This document shows positions 16,530 to 25,012 of a stretch of DNA of 64,000 bases, piece after piece (within the stretch, counting starts at the first letter, position 1; each line of letters begins with the position of its first letter). The stretch is from positions 1 to 64,000 of the forward strand of contig JBMNHF010000016.1 in NCBI GenBank assembly GCA_050950205.1. Direction: 5' to 3'. The position numbers and the translations under genes were made by a program. The stretch is from WRAV01 sp050950205 (lineage in GTDB: Bacteria; Bacillota; Clostridia; Oscillospirales; Ruminococcaceae). The notes beneath the pieces were generated by a model that saw only the letters and a program-made list of their open reading frames with translations, was not told the DNA's origin and did no database searches.

Positions 16530-17456
16530 TTACAGCAGCCGCAGAGGAGCGCCCCGCAGCCCGTTGAGAAAGGCGCTGCCCTCCATGGGTCTTTTGCCCT
16601 GAGGCTGGACGGTGAGCAGCTCTACGGCACCGTCGCCGCAGCCTACAATCAGCCGCTTTTTGTCCAGCAGAGCGCCGGGCTCACCTTTTCGATCCTTTGC
16701 CGGGATGGCCCGGTGGACTTTGAGCGGGGTTCCATCCTCACAGAGAGCAAAGGCCCCCGGCGACGGATTACAGCCCCGGACCCGATGGCAGAAAGCAGCG
16801 GGGGAAGCGGAAAAATCCAGCTTGGCATCCTCTTTTTTCAGGGGAGGGGCCAAAGTTGCAAGGGCATCGTCCTGGGGAATGCGGGGGGCGGTGCCTTGCT
16901 GGATGGCCTTTAGGGTTTTGATCAAAACCTCCGCTCCCATGGGGGCCAGGCGTTCAAACAGCTCCCCTGCTGTTTCCTCCGGGCCGATGGGGGTTTCTTC
17001 CTTAAAAATCATGTCCCCGGTATCCAGCCCCTCAGCCATATACATGGTGGTGACGCCGGTGACTTCCTCCCCCCGGATGATGCTCCACTGAATGGGAGCC
17101 GCTCCCCGCAGCCGGGGCAGCAAAGAGGCGTGAACGTTGATACACCCCAAGGCAGGCAGCTCCAGAATTTCGGGAGGAAGGATCCGTCCGTAGGCCACCA
17201 CTACAATGATATCGGGCTTTAGCTCCTTGAGCTGAGCAAGGGCAGAGCCATCCCGCAGGGTGGTGGGCTGAAACACCGGCAAATGGTGCTCCTGTGCCAA
17301 AACCTTGATGGGAGGAGGCTGCAGGTGCATCCCCCGGCCCTTGGGGCGGTCGGGCTGGGAAAAGACTCCCTTTACCCCATAACCCTCCTCCAGCAGTCGG
17401 CTCAGGCAGGGAACGGCAAAATCCGGTGTTCCCATAAACACAACATTCAAAGACAA
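16530..17456 (-). CDS. fmt: Methionyl-tRNA formyltransferase
   Basis: Fmt formylates the initiator Met-tRNA using 10-formyltetrahydrofolate. The 308-residue protein has VVFMGTPDFAVP at the N-terminus, the catalytic block INVHASLLPRLRGAAPIQW (Asn and His of the formyltransferase site), EGLDTGDM, and a C-terminal OB-type domain. TTG 17456 is chosen because GGGAGGT lies 7 bases upstream; the longer reading into the preceding gene is not supported. def and priA, the usual neighbours, are absent. Confidence 0.95.
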   Translation of the reverse strand: MSLNVVFMGTPDFAVPCLSRLLEEGYGVKGVFSQPDRPKGRGMHLQPPPIKVLAQEHHLPVFQPTTLRDGSALAQLKELKPDIIVVVAYGRILPPEILELPALGCINVHASLLPRLRGAAPIQWSIIRGEEVTGVTTMYMAEGLDTGDMIFKEETPIGPEETAGELFERLAPMGAEVLIKTLKAIQQGTAPRIPQDDALATLAPPLKKEDAKLDFSASPAAFCHRVRGCNPSPGAFALCEDGTPLKVHRAIPAKDRKGEPGALLDKKRLIVGCGDGAVELLTVQPQGKRPMEGSAFLNGLRGAPLRLL

Positions 17457-17494
17457 AGCAAATACCTCCCTGTGTTTTCGAGGGGATGTGGATG

Positions 17495-18658
17495 TTACAG
17501 GTTGATCAGATAAATGCGGCTGGCATTTTCGTTTTCCACCGCCACAATGCGGCTTCCATCGGGGGAAAACCGAGCAGCGACCGACTGAGAGGTTTCCATC
17601 AGATCGGTGGCTTCTCCGGTGGAAAGATCCAGCAGCATGGTGTTCCAGCCTTTTCCGGCAGGTTTGCATAATATAACCTGTCGGCCAAAAACATCCCGAA
17701 TGGTGCTGACGGAATTGTAGTGAGGGCTGCGGATTCGGTAAAGCAGTTCTCCGTTCAAAACGCTGTAGCTGCGCAGAGAAGTGGAATCGGCCACCAGGAT
17801 GCTGCGGCTGTCGGCAGACCAGTAGGGGGTAAAGTCGTACCGGACAACGGCATCGTCCCCCTCCAGGGGCACTGCTGGGGGAATGTCAATTTCGAACAGA
17901 AAGCCACCTTCCCGGTTGCCTACCAGTATGCCGTTACTGCTGTGGTCGGTGAGGTTTTGCCGGGTGATGAGAAAGCGCTGACCGTCGGGCGCCCACAGCA
18001 TCTGGTTGCCATAGATGCCGCTGTCATCGTTGCGGGCCACACGAGTACTGCTGCCCTCCCCGGTCAAATCCTTCAGCACCACTCCGCTGTCGTCCCGGCG
18101 CAACTGCAAGTTCCCCAGAAAGACGGAGCCGCTGGAGTTGGGCGCGGTGCCGATGAGGGAAAAATCCTGAGCATTTACGGTGTAGACAGTGGTGGTATCG
18201 TAGAAGTACAGGGCGTTGTCCACCTGCTTTACGCGGTTGACGGTGGCATCGGGCAGGGTGATGACAAAGGATTCCTGCTCTGCTTTCCAGTCAAACAGAA
18301 GGGCCTTTGCCATAATGACGTTGCCGGTGATGCTTTGCCTGCCGTCGGCAACCACGGCTGCTACCCTGTCCCGGTTTAGCCAGTCCATGGTTTGAAGCCG
18401 CCAGGTCACATCCTGGGTCAAGCCAGCAATCTCAAAGGTGGAAATCTTCTCTCCCTGAGGCTGCAGATGAATGGGGAAGACGGCGGTCTCCTCCAGAGCT
18501 TGTCCCTCCACGGCGGGAGGAGAAAATTCCTCGGGAACAGAGCTTTCCTGCCATTCCTTTTCCCAAAAGGGCAGATTGACCTGCCCGCAGCCCCCCAAGG
18601 GAAGAAGCAGGACAACCATCAGCAGAGCGATCCATAAAGAAAATACAGATAATTTCAT
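17495..18658 (-). CDS. Lipoprotein with probable beta-propeller repeats
   Basis: This 387-residue protein has a signal peptide with lipobox LPLGGC (Cys near residue 24), so it is anchored on the outer face of the membrane. The rest is made of WD40/TolB-like repeats: QMLWAPDGQRFLITR, DFTPYWSADSRSILVAD, SQSVAARFSPDGSRIVAVENE, each with the W/F-S-PDG strand pattern of beta-propellers. No enzyme motif is seen. It lies 38 bases upstream of fmt on the same strand and may be cotranscribed, though no functional link is clear. Confidence 0.7.
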   Translation of the reverse strand: MKLSVFSLWIALLMVVLLLPLGGCGQVNLPFWEKEWQESSVPEEFSPPAVEGQALEETAVFPIHLQPQGEKISTFEIAGLTQDVTWRLQTMDWLNRDRVAAVVADGRQSITGNVIMAKALLFDWKAEQESFVITLPDATVNRVKQVDNALYFYDTTTVYTVNAQDFSLIGTAPNSSGSVFLGNLQLRRDDSGVVLKDLTGEGSSTRVARNDDSGIYGNQMLWAPDGQRFLITRQNLTDHSSNGILVGNREGGFLFEIDIPPAVPLEGDDAVVRYDFTPYWSADSRSILVADSTSLRSYSVLNGELLYRIRSPHYNSVSTIRDVFGRQVILCKPAGKGWNTMLLDLSTGEATDLMETSQSVAARFSPDGSRIVAVENENASRIYLINL

Positions 18659-18682
18659 ACGCTACTCCAAAAACACCGGGAA

Positions 18683-18712
18683 CTGCTCCTGCCCGATTGA
18701 GGGCAGGAGCAG
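18683..18712 (-). terminator. Perfect 12-bp inverted repeat, probable terminator
   Basis: CTGCTCCTGCCC (18683-18694) and GGGCAGGAGCAG (18701-18712) match perfectly around a 6-base loop, between the amidohydrolase and the lipoprotein genes. The T tract on the minus strand is displaced (GTGTTTTTG), so termination may be partial. Confidence 0.55.
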
Positions 18713-18774
18713 AATGCCACTGTTTTAAAGATCAAAAAATAAAAGCAAATTTGTCAGCTCTTTTTTGATAGCTT

Positions 18775-19584
18775 CTAAAAATCAAGCTGATAAATGCGCC
18801 GGGCATTGTCTGCAAAAACGGCCTCGTGATACTGGGACGGAATTAAGTGGGCAATCAAGTCAATATACTGCTCCATATTGGCCAAAGGGAAATCGGTACC
18901 GTACATCACTCGGTCCCAGCACTGCATATAGTGTAGCCAGGTGGAAAGGTGGGCGATGTATCCCGCCTGCTCCCTTTTATACTGCTCCATATCGGTATAG
19001 CCCTCCAGCAGACCGGAAAGGTCGGTGGAAATATTGGGATGCTTGTTGATGACGGCGGCAGCATCCACCACCCAAGGGTTGCCCCAGTGACACATGACAA
19101 ACTCTACGTTGGGGTGTTCCCCCGCTGCTTTGTCCAAAGTGAGGGGATGGCAGTATTTTAGCAGATTGTGGCGCCCCGCAGTCTCTCCGGTGTGAATTGC
19201 CACCGGCTTTTGGTAGGTGGCTGCCAGTTCCAGATAGGGACGGCACACATCGTCGTAGACATAAAAGGCATGGTAGCCGGGATAAAACTTGATTCCCACA
19301 CATTCTTTGCGGCGCAGGTGCTGTTCCACCAGATCAATGCAGTTGGAAACCTCCCCCGGTTCAAAGCATTGGTGGTCTAAGTTGATACAGTACCGCATAA
19401 AAGAAGGATAGGTGTGGTGGCAAAGATCCAGCTGTCCGTTTCCCATCACCACCGCCCCCTGGATTCCCAGGCGATCAAATTCCTTTTTCAGGTATTGGGC
19501 GGTGTTTTGGTGGCCTGCCTGCTCTGCCAACAGGTGAAACGCTGGAATATCATAAAAGTGAATGTGCGCATCGATAATTTTCAT
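18775..19584 (-). CDS. Amidohydrolase family 2 metal-dependent hydrolase
   Basis: This 269-residue protein has a TIM-barrel amidohydrolase fold. The metal site begins with DAHIHF (His7, His9); GIKFYPGY, the HTGET strand, FVMCHWGNPW and the late aspartate in YGTDFPLAN follow in the usual order. The family includes decarboxylases and hydrolases of carboxylic or aromatic substrates; the actual substrate cannot be told. A clear promoter (19635-19663, minus strand) precedes it, divergent from the flavin reductase gene. Confidence 0.85.
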   Translation of the reverse strand: MKIIDAHIHFYDIPAFHLLAEQAGHQNTAQYLKKEFDRLGIQGAVVMGNGQLDLCHHTYPSFMRYCINLDHQCFEPGEVSNCIDLVEQHLRRKECVGIKFYPGYHAFYVYDDVCRPYLELAATYQKPVAIHTGETAGRHNLLKYCHPLTLDKAAGEHPNVEFVMCHWGNPWVVDAAAVINKHPNISTDLSGLLEGYTDMEQYKREQAGYIAHLSTWLHYMQCWDRVMYGTDFPLANMEQYIDLIAHLIPSQYHEAVFADNARRIYQLDF

Positions 19585-19634
19585 GGGGGAATTCCTCCCA
19601 AATGGGTTGTTTGCTGTTTAGCAACAACAGCTAC

Positions 19635-19663
19635 AGTTTACACCATTTTTTATCATTTGTAAA
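19635..19663 (-). promoter_or_regulatory. Promoter of the amidohydrolase gene
   Basis: On the minus strand TTTACA (19663-19658), a 17-base spacer and TAAACT (19640-19635), preceded by TG, form a good sigma-A promoter about 50 bases before the start at 19584. Confidence 0.55.
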
Positions 19664-19681
19664 ACCGTGTCCGCCAATTTA

Positions 19682-19711
19682 TTGAAAGCATTGTCCATTT
19701 TTTGTTATAAT
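19682..19711 (+). promoter_or_regulatory. Promoter of the flavin reductase gene
   Basis: TTGAAA (19682-19687), an 18-base spacer and TATAAT (19706-19711) with an extended TGT before it. It points away from the amidohydrolase promoter, with 18 bases between their -35 boxes. Confidence 0.65.
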
Positions 19712-19748
19712 GAGAATATCATAGAGTTTTACCGAAAGGAGCAGAAAG

Positions 19749-20258
19749 ATGAGCCAATTTCGAGAAATCCGACCGGAGGAGTGGGAGGGCAATGTGTTTT
19801 CCCAGATCGGTAAGGATTGGATGCTCATTGGGGCCGGAGAAGGAGAAAAATCCAACCTGATGACAGCCAGTTGGGGAGCCCTTGGGGTATTGTGGAGACT
19901 TCCGGTGGCTCACTGCTATGTGCGGCCACAGCGCCACACCCGGCACCTCATCGATCAGGCAGAGCGGTACAGCCTTTTGTTTTTCGACAATCCGTATCGG
20001 GAACAGCTGAATCTCTGCGGTACCAAATCGGGACGAGAGATCGACAAATTTGAGGCTTGCGGCTTTACCCGCCTCTTTGACGAGCACGGCACCGTCTATG
20101 TTCCTCAGGCCCGGGCAGTCGTTTTTTGTCGTAAACTCTACCAACAGGATATGGAATCCTCCTCGTTTTTGGACCGCGAGATCCCGTCGCTTCACTACAG
20201 CGACGAGGATTTTCACCGCCATTACATCGGAGAGATTACCAAAATCCTGGTAAAATAA
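19749..20258 (+). CDS. Flavin reductase-like, FMN-binding protein
   Basis: This 169-residue protein has the split-barrel flavin reductase fold: GEGEKSNLMTASWGALGVLW near the N-terminus is the typical FMN phosphate/isoalloxazine loop, YVRPQRHT and LFFDNPYREQL follow, and GTKSGREIDKFEACG is the family block SG...DKF...G. Such proteins reduce or carry FMN, often with NAD(P)H, in the cytoplasm. ATG 19749 has GAAAGGAG upstream. It stands alone between a promoter and a terminator. Confidence 0.88.
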   Translation: MSQFREIRPEEWEGNVFSQIGKDWMLIGAGEGEKSNLMTASWGALGVLWRLPVAHCYVRPQRHTRHLIDQAERYSLLFFDNPYREQLNLCGTKSGREIDKFEACGFTRLFDEHGTVYVPQARAVVFCRKLYQQDMESSSFLDREIPSLHYSDEDFHRHYIGEITKILVK

Positions 20259-20378
20259 TTGCAACCTTTGAAAAAAGAAAAATCTTCGATACCCTTTGGC
20301 GGGACCGTTCCCACCTTCCGCTGATCACAGCGGCATCAGGCGCTTTTCTGGTTCTTCCCGGAGTTTTTATTTCTCAAA

Positions 20379-20417
20379 CAAAAGCACACCCCAAAAGATA
20401 AATGGGGTGTGCTTTTT
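20379..20417. terminator. Bidirectional terminator between flavin reductase and guaA
   Basis: AAAGCACACCCC (20381-20392) and GGGGTGTGCTTT (20404-20415) form a perfect 12-bp stem with flanking A and T runs. It serves two convergent genes. Confidence 0.85.
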
Positions 20418-20438
20418 GATACCGTTGCAAGTTCCCGG

Positions 20439-21972
20439 TTACTCCCACTCAATGGTTCCGGGAGGTTTGGAGGTGATGTCGTACACAATGCGGTTGATAT
20501 GGCGCACTTCGTTGACAATGCGGTTTGCTGCCTTTTCCAGCACCTCATAGGGAATTCTGGCCCAATCCGCCGTCATAAAGTCGCTGGTGGTCACCCCGCG
20601 CAGAGCAAGGGTGTAATCGTAGGTGCGCTGATCGCCCATGACGCCCACCGAGCGCATGTTGGTGAGTACCGCAAAGTACTGGTGGATGCTCTGGTCCAGC
20701 CCTGCCTTGGCAATTTCATCCCGGTAGATGAAGTCCGCATCCCGCAGAATGGCCAGCTTCTCTTCGGTCACCTCTCCCAGGCAGCGGATGGCAAGCCCCG
20801 GACCTGGGAAGGGCTGCCGCCAGACCAGATAGTCGGGCAGGCCCAGAGCGGTGCCCAATGCCCGCACCTCATCTTTAAAGAGCAGCCGCAAAGGCTCGAT
20901 AATTTCTTTAAAATCCACATGGTCGGGAAGTCCCCCCACATTGTGGTGGCTTTTGATGACGGCACTGTCCCCCGCTCCCGACTCGATGACATCGGGGTAG
21001 ATGGTGCCTTGGGCGAGAAAATCCACGTTGCCGATTTTTTTGGCCTCCTCTTCAAATACGCGCGATAAATTCTTCCCCAATGATTTTGCGTTTGGCTTCG
21101 GGGTCGGTCACGCCCTTGAGTTTGGACAAAAACCGCTCTCCCGCATTCACCCGCACAAAGTTAAGCTCCCGGCCCGAAAAGGCGGCTTCCACCTCGTCCC
21201 CTTCCTTTTTGCGCATCAAACCGTGGTCCACAAAGATGCAGGTGAGCTGATTGCCAATCGCTTTCGAAAGAAGCGCTGCCACCACCGAGCTGTCCACTCC
21301 GCCGGAAAGGGCTAGCAGCACCTTGCCGTCTCCCACCTGCTCCCGCACCTGGGCGATGAGAGCGTGAGAGTAGCGGTCCATGGACCAGTCGCCTTTGGCG
21401 CCGCAGACATCAAAGAGAAAACGCCGCATGATGGCAAGGCCGTTTTGGGTATGCTCCACCTCTGGGTGGAACTGAACCCCGTAAAACTTCCGGGAGGAAT
21501 CCTCCATAGCGGCAAAGGGGGTGTGCTGGGTGCGGGCGGTTCCCGCAAAGCCGCAGGGCAGTTTGTCCACATAATCGGTGTGGCTCATCCAAACCGTTTG
21601 CTCCGGCTTTAGCCCCTGAAAGAGGATGGAGGCAGACTCAATGGTCATGGTGGTGTTGCCGTATTCCCGCTCGGAGGGAGTGGAAACGCTTCCGCCCAGT
21701 TGGTGGGCCATCAGTTGCGCCCCATAGCAGATGCCCAGAATGGGAACTCCCAGCTTGTAAATATCCGGGTCCGCCTTGGGAGAATCGGGGTGATAGGCGG
21801 TGTTGTGGCCCCCGGTAAAGATGATGCCGATGGGGTTGAGCTGGGCAATTTCCCTTGCGGTAAGGGTGTAGGGGCGAACCTCGCAGTACACGCCCATATC
21901 CCGTACCCGGCGGGCAATCAGCTGGTTATACTGTCCGCCAAAATCCAGCACCAGTACAAATTGATGCTCCAT
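20439..21972 (-). pseudogene. guaA: GMP synthase (glutamine-hydrolysing), one frameshift
   Basis: GuaA aminates XMP to GMP. From ATG 21972 the glutamine amidotransferase domain shows GICYGAQ (nucleophile Cys) and HPEVEHT, then the ATP pyrophosphatase P-loop LALSGGVDSSV. The frame breaks at about 21060: IIGEEFIAR must continue as VFEEEAKKIGNV, but one base is missing and the first frame stops. The second frame carries PFPGPGLAIRCLGEV and ends KPPGTIEWE, the normal C-terminus. The total is about 511 codons, normal for the family. An oddity is TGGHNTAY where TGGPxSVY is usual. A single-base sequence error is likely in such an important gene. Confidence 0.9.
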
Positions 21973-22137
21973 AGTGTTTCCTCCATTCTAACGCTTTCTC
22001 ATCCGCTTGCGGCTCTCAGCCCCGGATGACAAACCAGATTCCAACCCCATCCTGCCGGGGATACGCCCACCGCGCGAAGAAAAAGGGGAGCAGAACGAAT
22101 TTTAAAAAGATAAACCATGTGGCAGAGAGGGTGATAT
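21973..22137 (-). other. guaA leader region
   Basis: This gap of 165 bases between the transporter gene and guaA contains a GC-rich stretch able to fold into local hairpins (for example CCGC-AA-GCGG in the minus sense), and GGAGG just before the guaA ATG. I do not recognise a purine or PRPP riboswitch consensus here. Confidence 0.3.
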
Positions 22138-23085
22138 TCAAGCTACCACTTGTTCCTTGGGTGTTTCCTGTTCCTCCTTGGATGTCTCCTTCTTCCTTCG
22201 CGCGGGGAAGGGGAGCTCCACCTCCAGCAGGCAGACTGCACTTACAATGACAAGGCCCCCTACCACCATCTGCACACTGAGCTGCTCATACCCCAGCATC
22301 ACCGAAAAGATCATGCACCAAAGGGATTCGCAGGAGAGAATGACAGCGGTTTTTCCAGAACTGGTTTTGCCTTGCGCCCAGGTCTGAATCAAAAAGCAAA
22401 GACAGGTGGGAAACAGTCCCATAAAGATGACGGCGGGAAGGCCCCCTTTCCAGTTGGCCAAAGAAAGGGCGGGCAGCTCAAACAGCAAAAAGGCAATGAG
22501 GGAAAAGCCGCCGGCAAAGGCAATTTGAAAAAAGGAAAGGCGCAGGGCGTCCACCTTGGGGGAAAATATACCAAGGCTTGCAATGTGGCAAGCAAAAAAG
22601 AAAGCGCAGAGCAGGGTAAGCAGATCCCCCAAGTTGACGGAAAAGCCAATATCCGGATTCCAAGCCAAAATAAAGAAGCCCGCCAAAGCCATCAGACAGC
22701 AGAAGAACAGCTTGATGGGAGGTCGCTTTTTATGCAGAAACCAGGCAATAAAAGGCACCATCATCACATTGGTGGCGGTAAAAAAACCGTTGTTGGAAGG
22801 AGTGGTAAACCGCAGTCCGGCGGTCTGCACATAAAATCCCAAAAACAGCAAAAAACCGGCGATCAGGCCGTAGAGCAGCTCCTGCCGGCTTGCCGGAAAC
22901 AAACGCTTGCCGGCCACTATCAGCAACACCAAGGCGGCTACTGCAAATCGGCCAAAGAGCATCAGTCCCTCGGAAAACCCGTTGTCCAACGCAATTTGCA
23001 CCGCCATAAAGCCTGCCCCCCAGATCATGGCCGCCAGCATCAGGGCAAAGGTGGGCAGGTGTTTGGTTCGATTCGTCTTGTTCAC
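22138..23085 (-). CDS. EamA/DMT superfamily transporter
   Basis: This 315-residue membrane protein has about ten hydrophobic segments in two related halves, the EamA pattern. Early text MIWGAGFMAVQIALDNGF and the mid-block TPSNNGFFTATNVMMVPFIAW are typical of drug/metabolite exporters of this family. The substrate is unknown. The start is GTG 23085 after AGGAAG, with a promoter at 23116-23144. The last ~20 residues are charged and cytoplasmic. Confidence 0.9.
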   Translation of the reverse strand: MNKTNRTKHLPTFALMLAAMIWGAGFMAVQIALDNGFSEGLMLFGRFAVAALVLLIVAGKRLFPASRQELLYGLIAGFLLFLGFYVQTAGLRFTTPSNNGFFTATNVMMVPFIAWFLHKKRPPIKLFFCCLMALAGFFILAWNPDIGFSVNLGDLLTLLCAFFFACHIASLGIFSPKVDALRLSFFQIAFAGGFSLIAFLLFELPALSLANWKGGLPAVIFMGLFPTCLCFLIQTWAQGKTSSGKTAVILSCESLWCMIFSVMLGYEQLSVQMVVGGLVIVSAVCLLEVELPFPARRKKETSKEEQETPKEQVVA

Positions 23086-23115
23086 AATCTTCCTCTTCCT
23101 CGTTTAATGAAGTTT

Positions 23116-23144
23116 AGTATAGCATATTCCTTGACATTTTGCCA
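23116..23144 (-). promoter_or_regulatory. Promoter of the EamA transporter gene
   Basis: On the minus strand TGGCAA (23144-23139), a 17-base spacer and TATACT (23121-23116) lie about 30 bases before the GTG start. Confidence 0.45.
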
Positions 23145-23284
23145 CAAAACGACAAAAAAACACGGGCCTTCTCCCTTTTAACAATCCAAGAAAGCCCTGT
23201 TGTTTTGCTGTCAATCCTGTGGCAACCTATCTTTCCCTGCTTTGGCACAGCAGAAAGCCTTTTTTCCAACAACGGCAGGATCCA

Positions 23285-24062
23285 TTAATCGGCATAGCCC
23301 ATCATTCCCCGCACCGAAGCCTCCCCGGCGCTTATGCTTTTCACCTTGCCGTCCACGTTGCAGAGCAAGCTGCCATCCGGTGCAATATCCAGCGCAACCC
23401 CTTCCTGCTCCCGGCCGTCCAAGGTGATTTTCACCCTCTTGCCCAAGGTGACGCAGTGCCTGCGGTACCGGCTGAGGATGGCATCAAAGCCCTTTTTCTC
23501 CAGAATCAAAAAAGCGCTTTCCAGCTGATTGCAGATGGCTGCGGCTACTTCTTCCATAGAAAACAGCTTGTTTGTCGCCAAAAACAAAGAGGATGCATAT
23601 AATAGGTCATGGTTATCCAGCTCTTTGCGGGTTTGGGCAATATTTACACCCACCCCTCCCACGGCAATGGAGGATTCAAGAGAGGTGCGGCTCTCGCATA
23701 AAATGCCGCAAATCTTTTGCCCCTGCCAAAGGATATCGTTGCTCCATTTGATGCCAAATTCCAAACCGCAAAGGTTGGAAAGCCCCTGCTGTACCCCCAA
23801 AGCAAAAAGGAGGGGCAACCGGGTCAAATGTTCCGGGGGCAGATCCTTAAAAAGCAGGCTCATGGCCAGGCTTTTACCGGCATCAAAGCTCCAGCTGCGG
23901 CCCAAGCGGCCGCCGGCCCCCGGTCTGCTTGCCGGTGATCACCAATGTGTGATGGCGCAGCTCATGGGCGTGGTCTTTGGCGTAGCGGTTGGTGGAGTCC
24001 ACTTCCTTCAGCCAGAGAATATCGCGGCCAATGGACTGGGTGGTAAGACCCGAAAGCTTCAA
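23285..24062 (-). pseudogene. birA: Biotin-[acetyl-CoA-carboxylase] ligase, one frameshift
   Basis: BirA activates biotin with ATP and attaches it to the lysine of AccB, which is encoded at 51.8 kb. The protein would be about 258 residues, the monofunctional form without a DNA-binding domain. From TTG 24062 the N-terminus reads WLKEVDSTNRYAKDHA and VITGKQTGGR; the frame then breaks at about 23910, where an extra base separates it from LGRSWSFDAGKS. The rest is normal: GIKWSNDILWQGQKICGIL and VGGVGVNIAQ. The break lies in a GC-rich run, GGCGGCCG, and is probably a sequence error. Confidence 0.85.
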
Positions 24063-24068
24063 AACAAG

Positions 24069-24546
24069 TCACCTCAGGGTTGTGTGATGAATGGCAACGC
24101 CGGCCTGGGTAAGATCGATGACGGCATAGGAGGGAAATCCCACCCGGGGCTGGGAAAGACTGCCGGGATTGAGCAGGTAAACCCCATCCCGATAAAGGGA
24201 AAGAGGGGTGTGGGTATGGCCAAAGCAGCAGATATCCGCCTTTACGCTCCACAGCCCGCTCCAACAGCCGGTCGGTGTTTCTTTTAACACCGTACAGATG
24301 GCCGTGGGTAAAAAAGATGCGCTTGTCATTTAAAATTACCACATCTTCGCTTTTTGCCACAGAGGCCCAGTCGCAGTTGCCCCGCACCGATAAAAATCTT
24401 TTTTGCGGGTAAAGGCAGGCAAGGTCGTCAAACTCCCGCTCCCCATCTCCCAAATGCAAAAACAGGTGGGCATCCTTCCTCTGCTCCGCCATCTGATGGA
24501 GCTTGTGAAAATTGTTGTGACTGTCGGAGCACACGACAATCCGCAC
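24069..24546 (-). pseudogene. Metallophosphoesterase of the YfcE/MJ0936 family, one frameshift
   Basis: The family hydrolyses phosphodiesters with two metal ions. From GTG 24546 the metal motifs are SDSHNNF, LHLGDGE, RGNCDW and FTHGHLY; the last one, CFGHTHTP, lies in another frame, so one indel occurs near 24250. The end reads GVYLLNPGSLSQPR, typical of this family. The reconstructed length is about 158 residues. It lies just upstream of birA on the same strand (stop at 24069, birA start at 24062). Confidence 0.85.
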
Positions 24547-24704
24547 CCAGGTTCCCCCTTTTGTACCGAGCGGCCGGCAAACAGGGCAAAAGGAGAAGAA
24601 ATCCCCTTGCAGTCCCGGTTTTCATCGGCCTTTCCCTTTCATACTAAGGTATATCCTATCATAAAAATAACAATATAACAATTAAAAAACAGGCGGTGTT
24701 TGTA

Positions 24705-24953
24705 TTGCAAAATTTGAATCTGTCCGAAGCCAACAAAAACCTTCTCCTCAAGCTGGCACAGCAGAAACTGGGAGCAGACCCAGAGCAGTTGCGAAGACAA
24801 CTGGATACGGGAAATGTAGAAGAACTGGTAAAAAATTTAGACCCCAAAACCCAAGCCACGGTAAGCGGTCTGATGCAAAATCCTCAAGCACTCAATACCT
24901 TGCTAAAAAACCCACAGGTGCAAAACCTGCTCAAAAACCTTTCCGGAAAGTGA
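24705..24953 (+). CDS. Small helical hypothetical protein
   Basis: This protein of 82 residues is not recognised. It is rich in Leu, Asn, Gln and Lys, with no Cys and no membrane segment. The sequence LMQNPQALNTLLKNPQVQNLLKNL near the end repeats an NPQ.LN.LL unit and suggests amphipathic helices. The TTG 24705 start is chosen because AGGCGG lies 8 bases upstream; GTG 24696 is the alternative. It is first of three genes in a row with small gaps (59 and 4 bases) that are probably one operon. Confidence 0.7.
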   Translation: MQNLNLSEANKNLLLKLAQQKLGADPEQLRRQLDTGNVEELVKNLDPKTQATVSGLMQNPQALNTLLKNPQVQNLLKNLSGK

Positions 24954-25012
24954 GAGCCTAGACGGCACCGTGCAACGGCTCTCGCCACCGGCAAGTGGAA
25001 GGAGTAAACACT

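Noticed and set aside
21973..22137. Purine, PRPP or TPP riboswitch before guaA
   Set aside because: A CTGAGA stretch is present, but the other conserved segments of the TPP aptamer are missing, and no guanine or PRPP aptamer pattern is seen.
22150..23181. A 343-codon plus-strand frame
   Set aside because: It is antisense to the EamA transporter, has Lys/Gln/His-rich nonsense composition and lacks a ribosome site.
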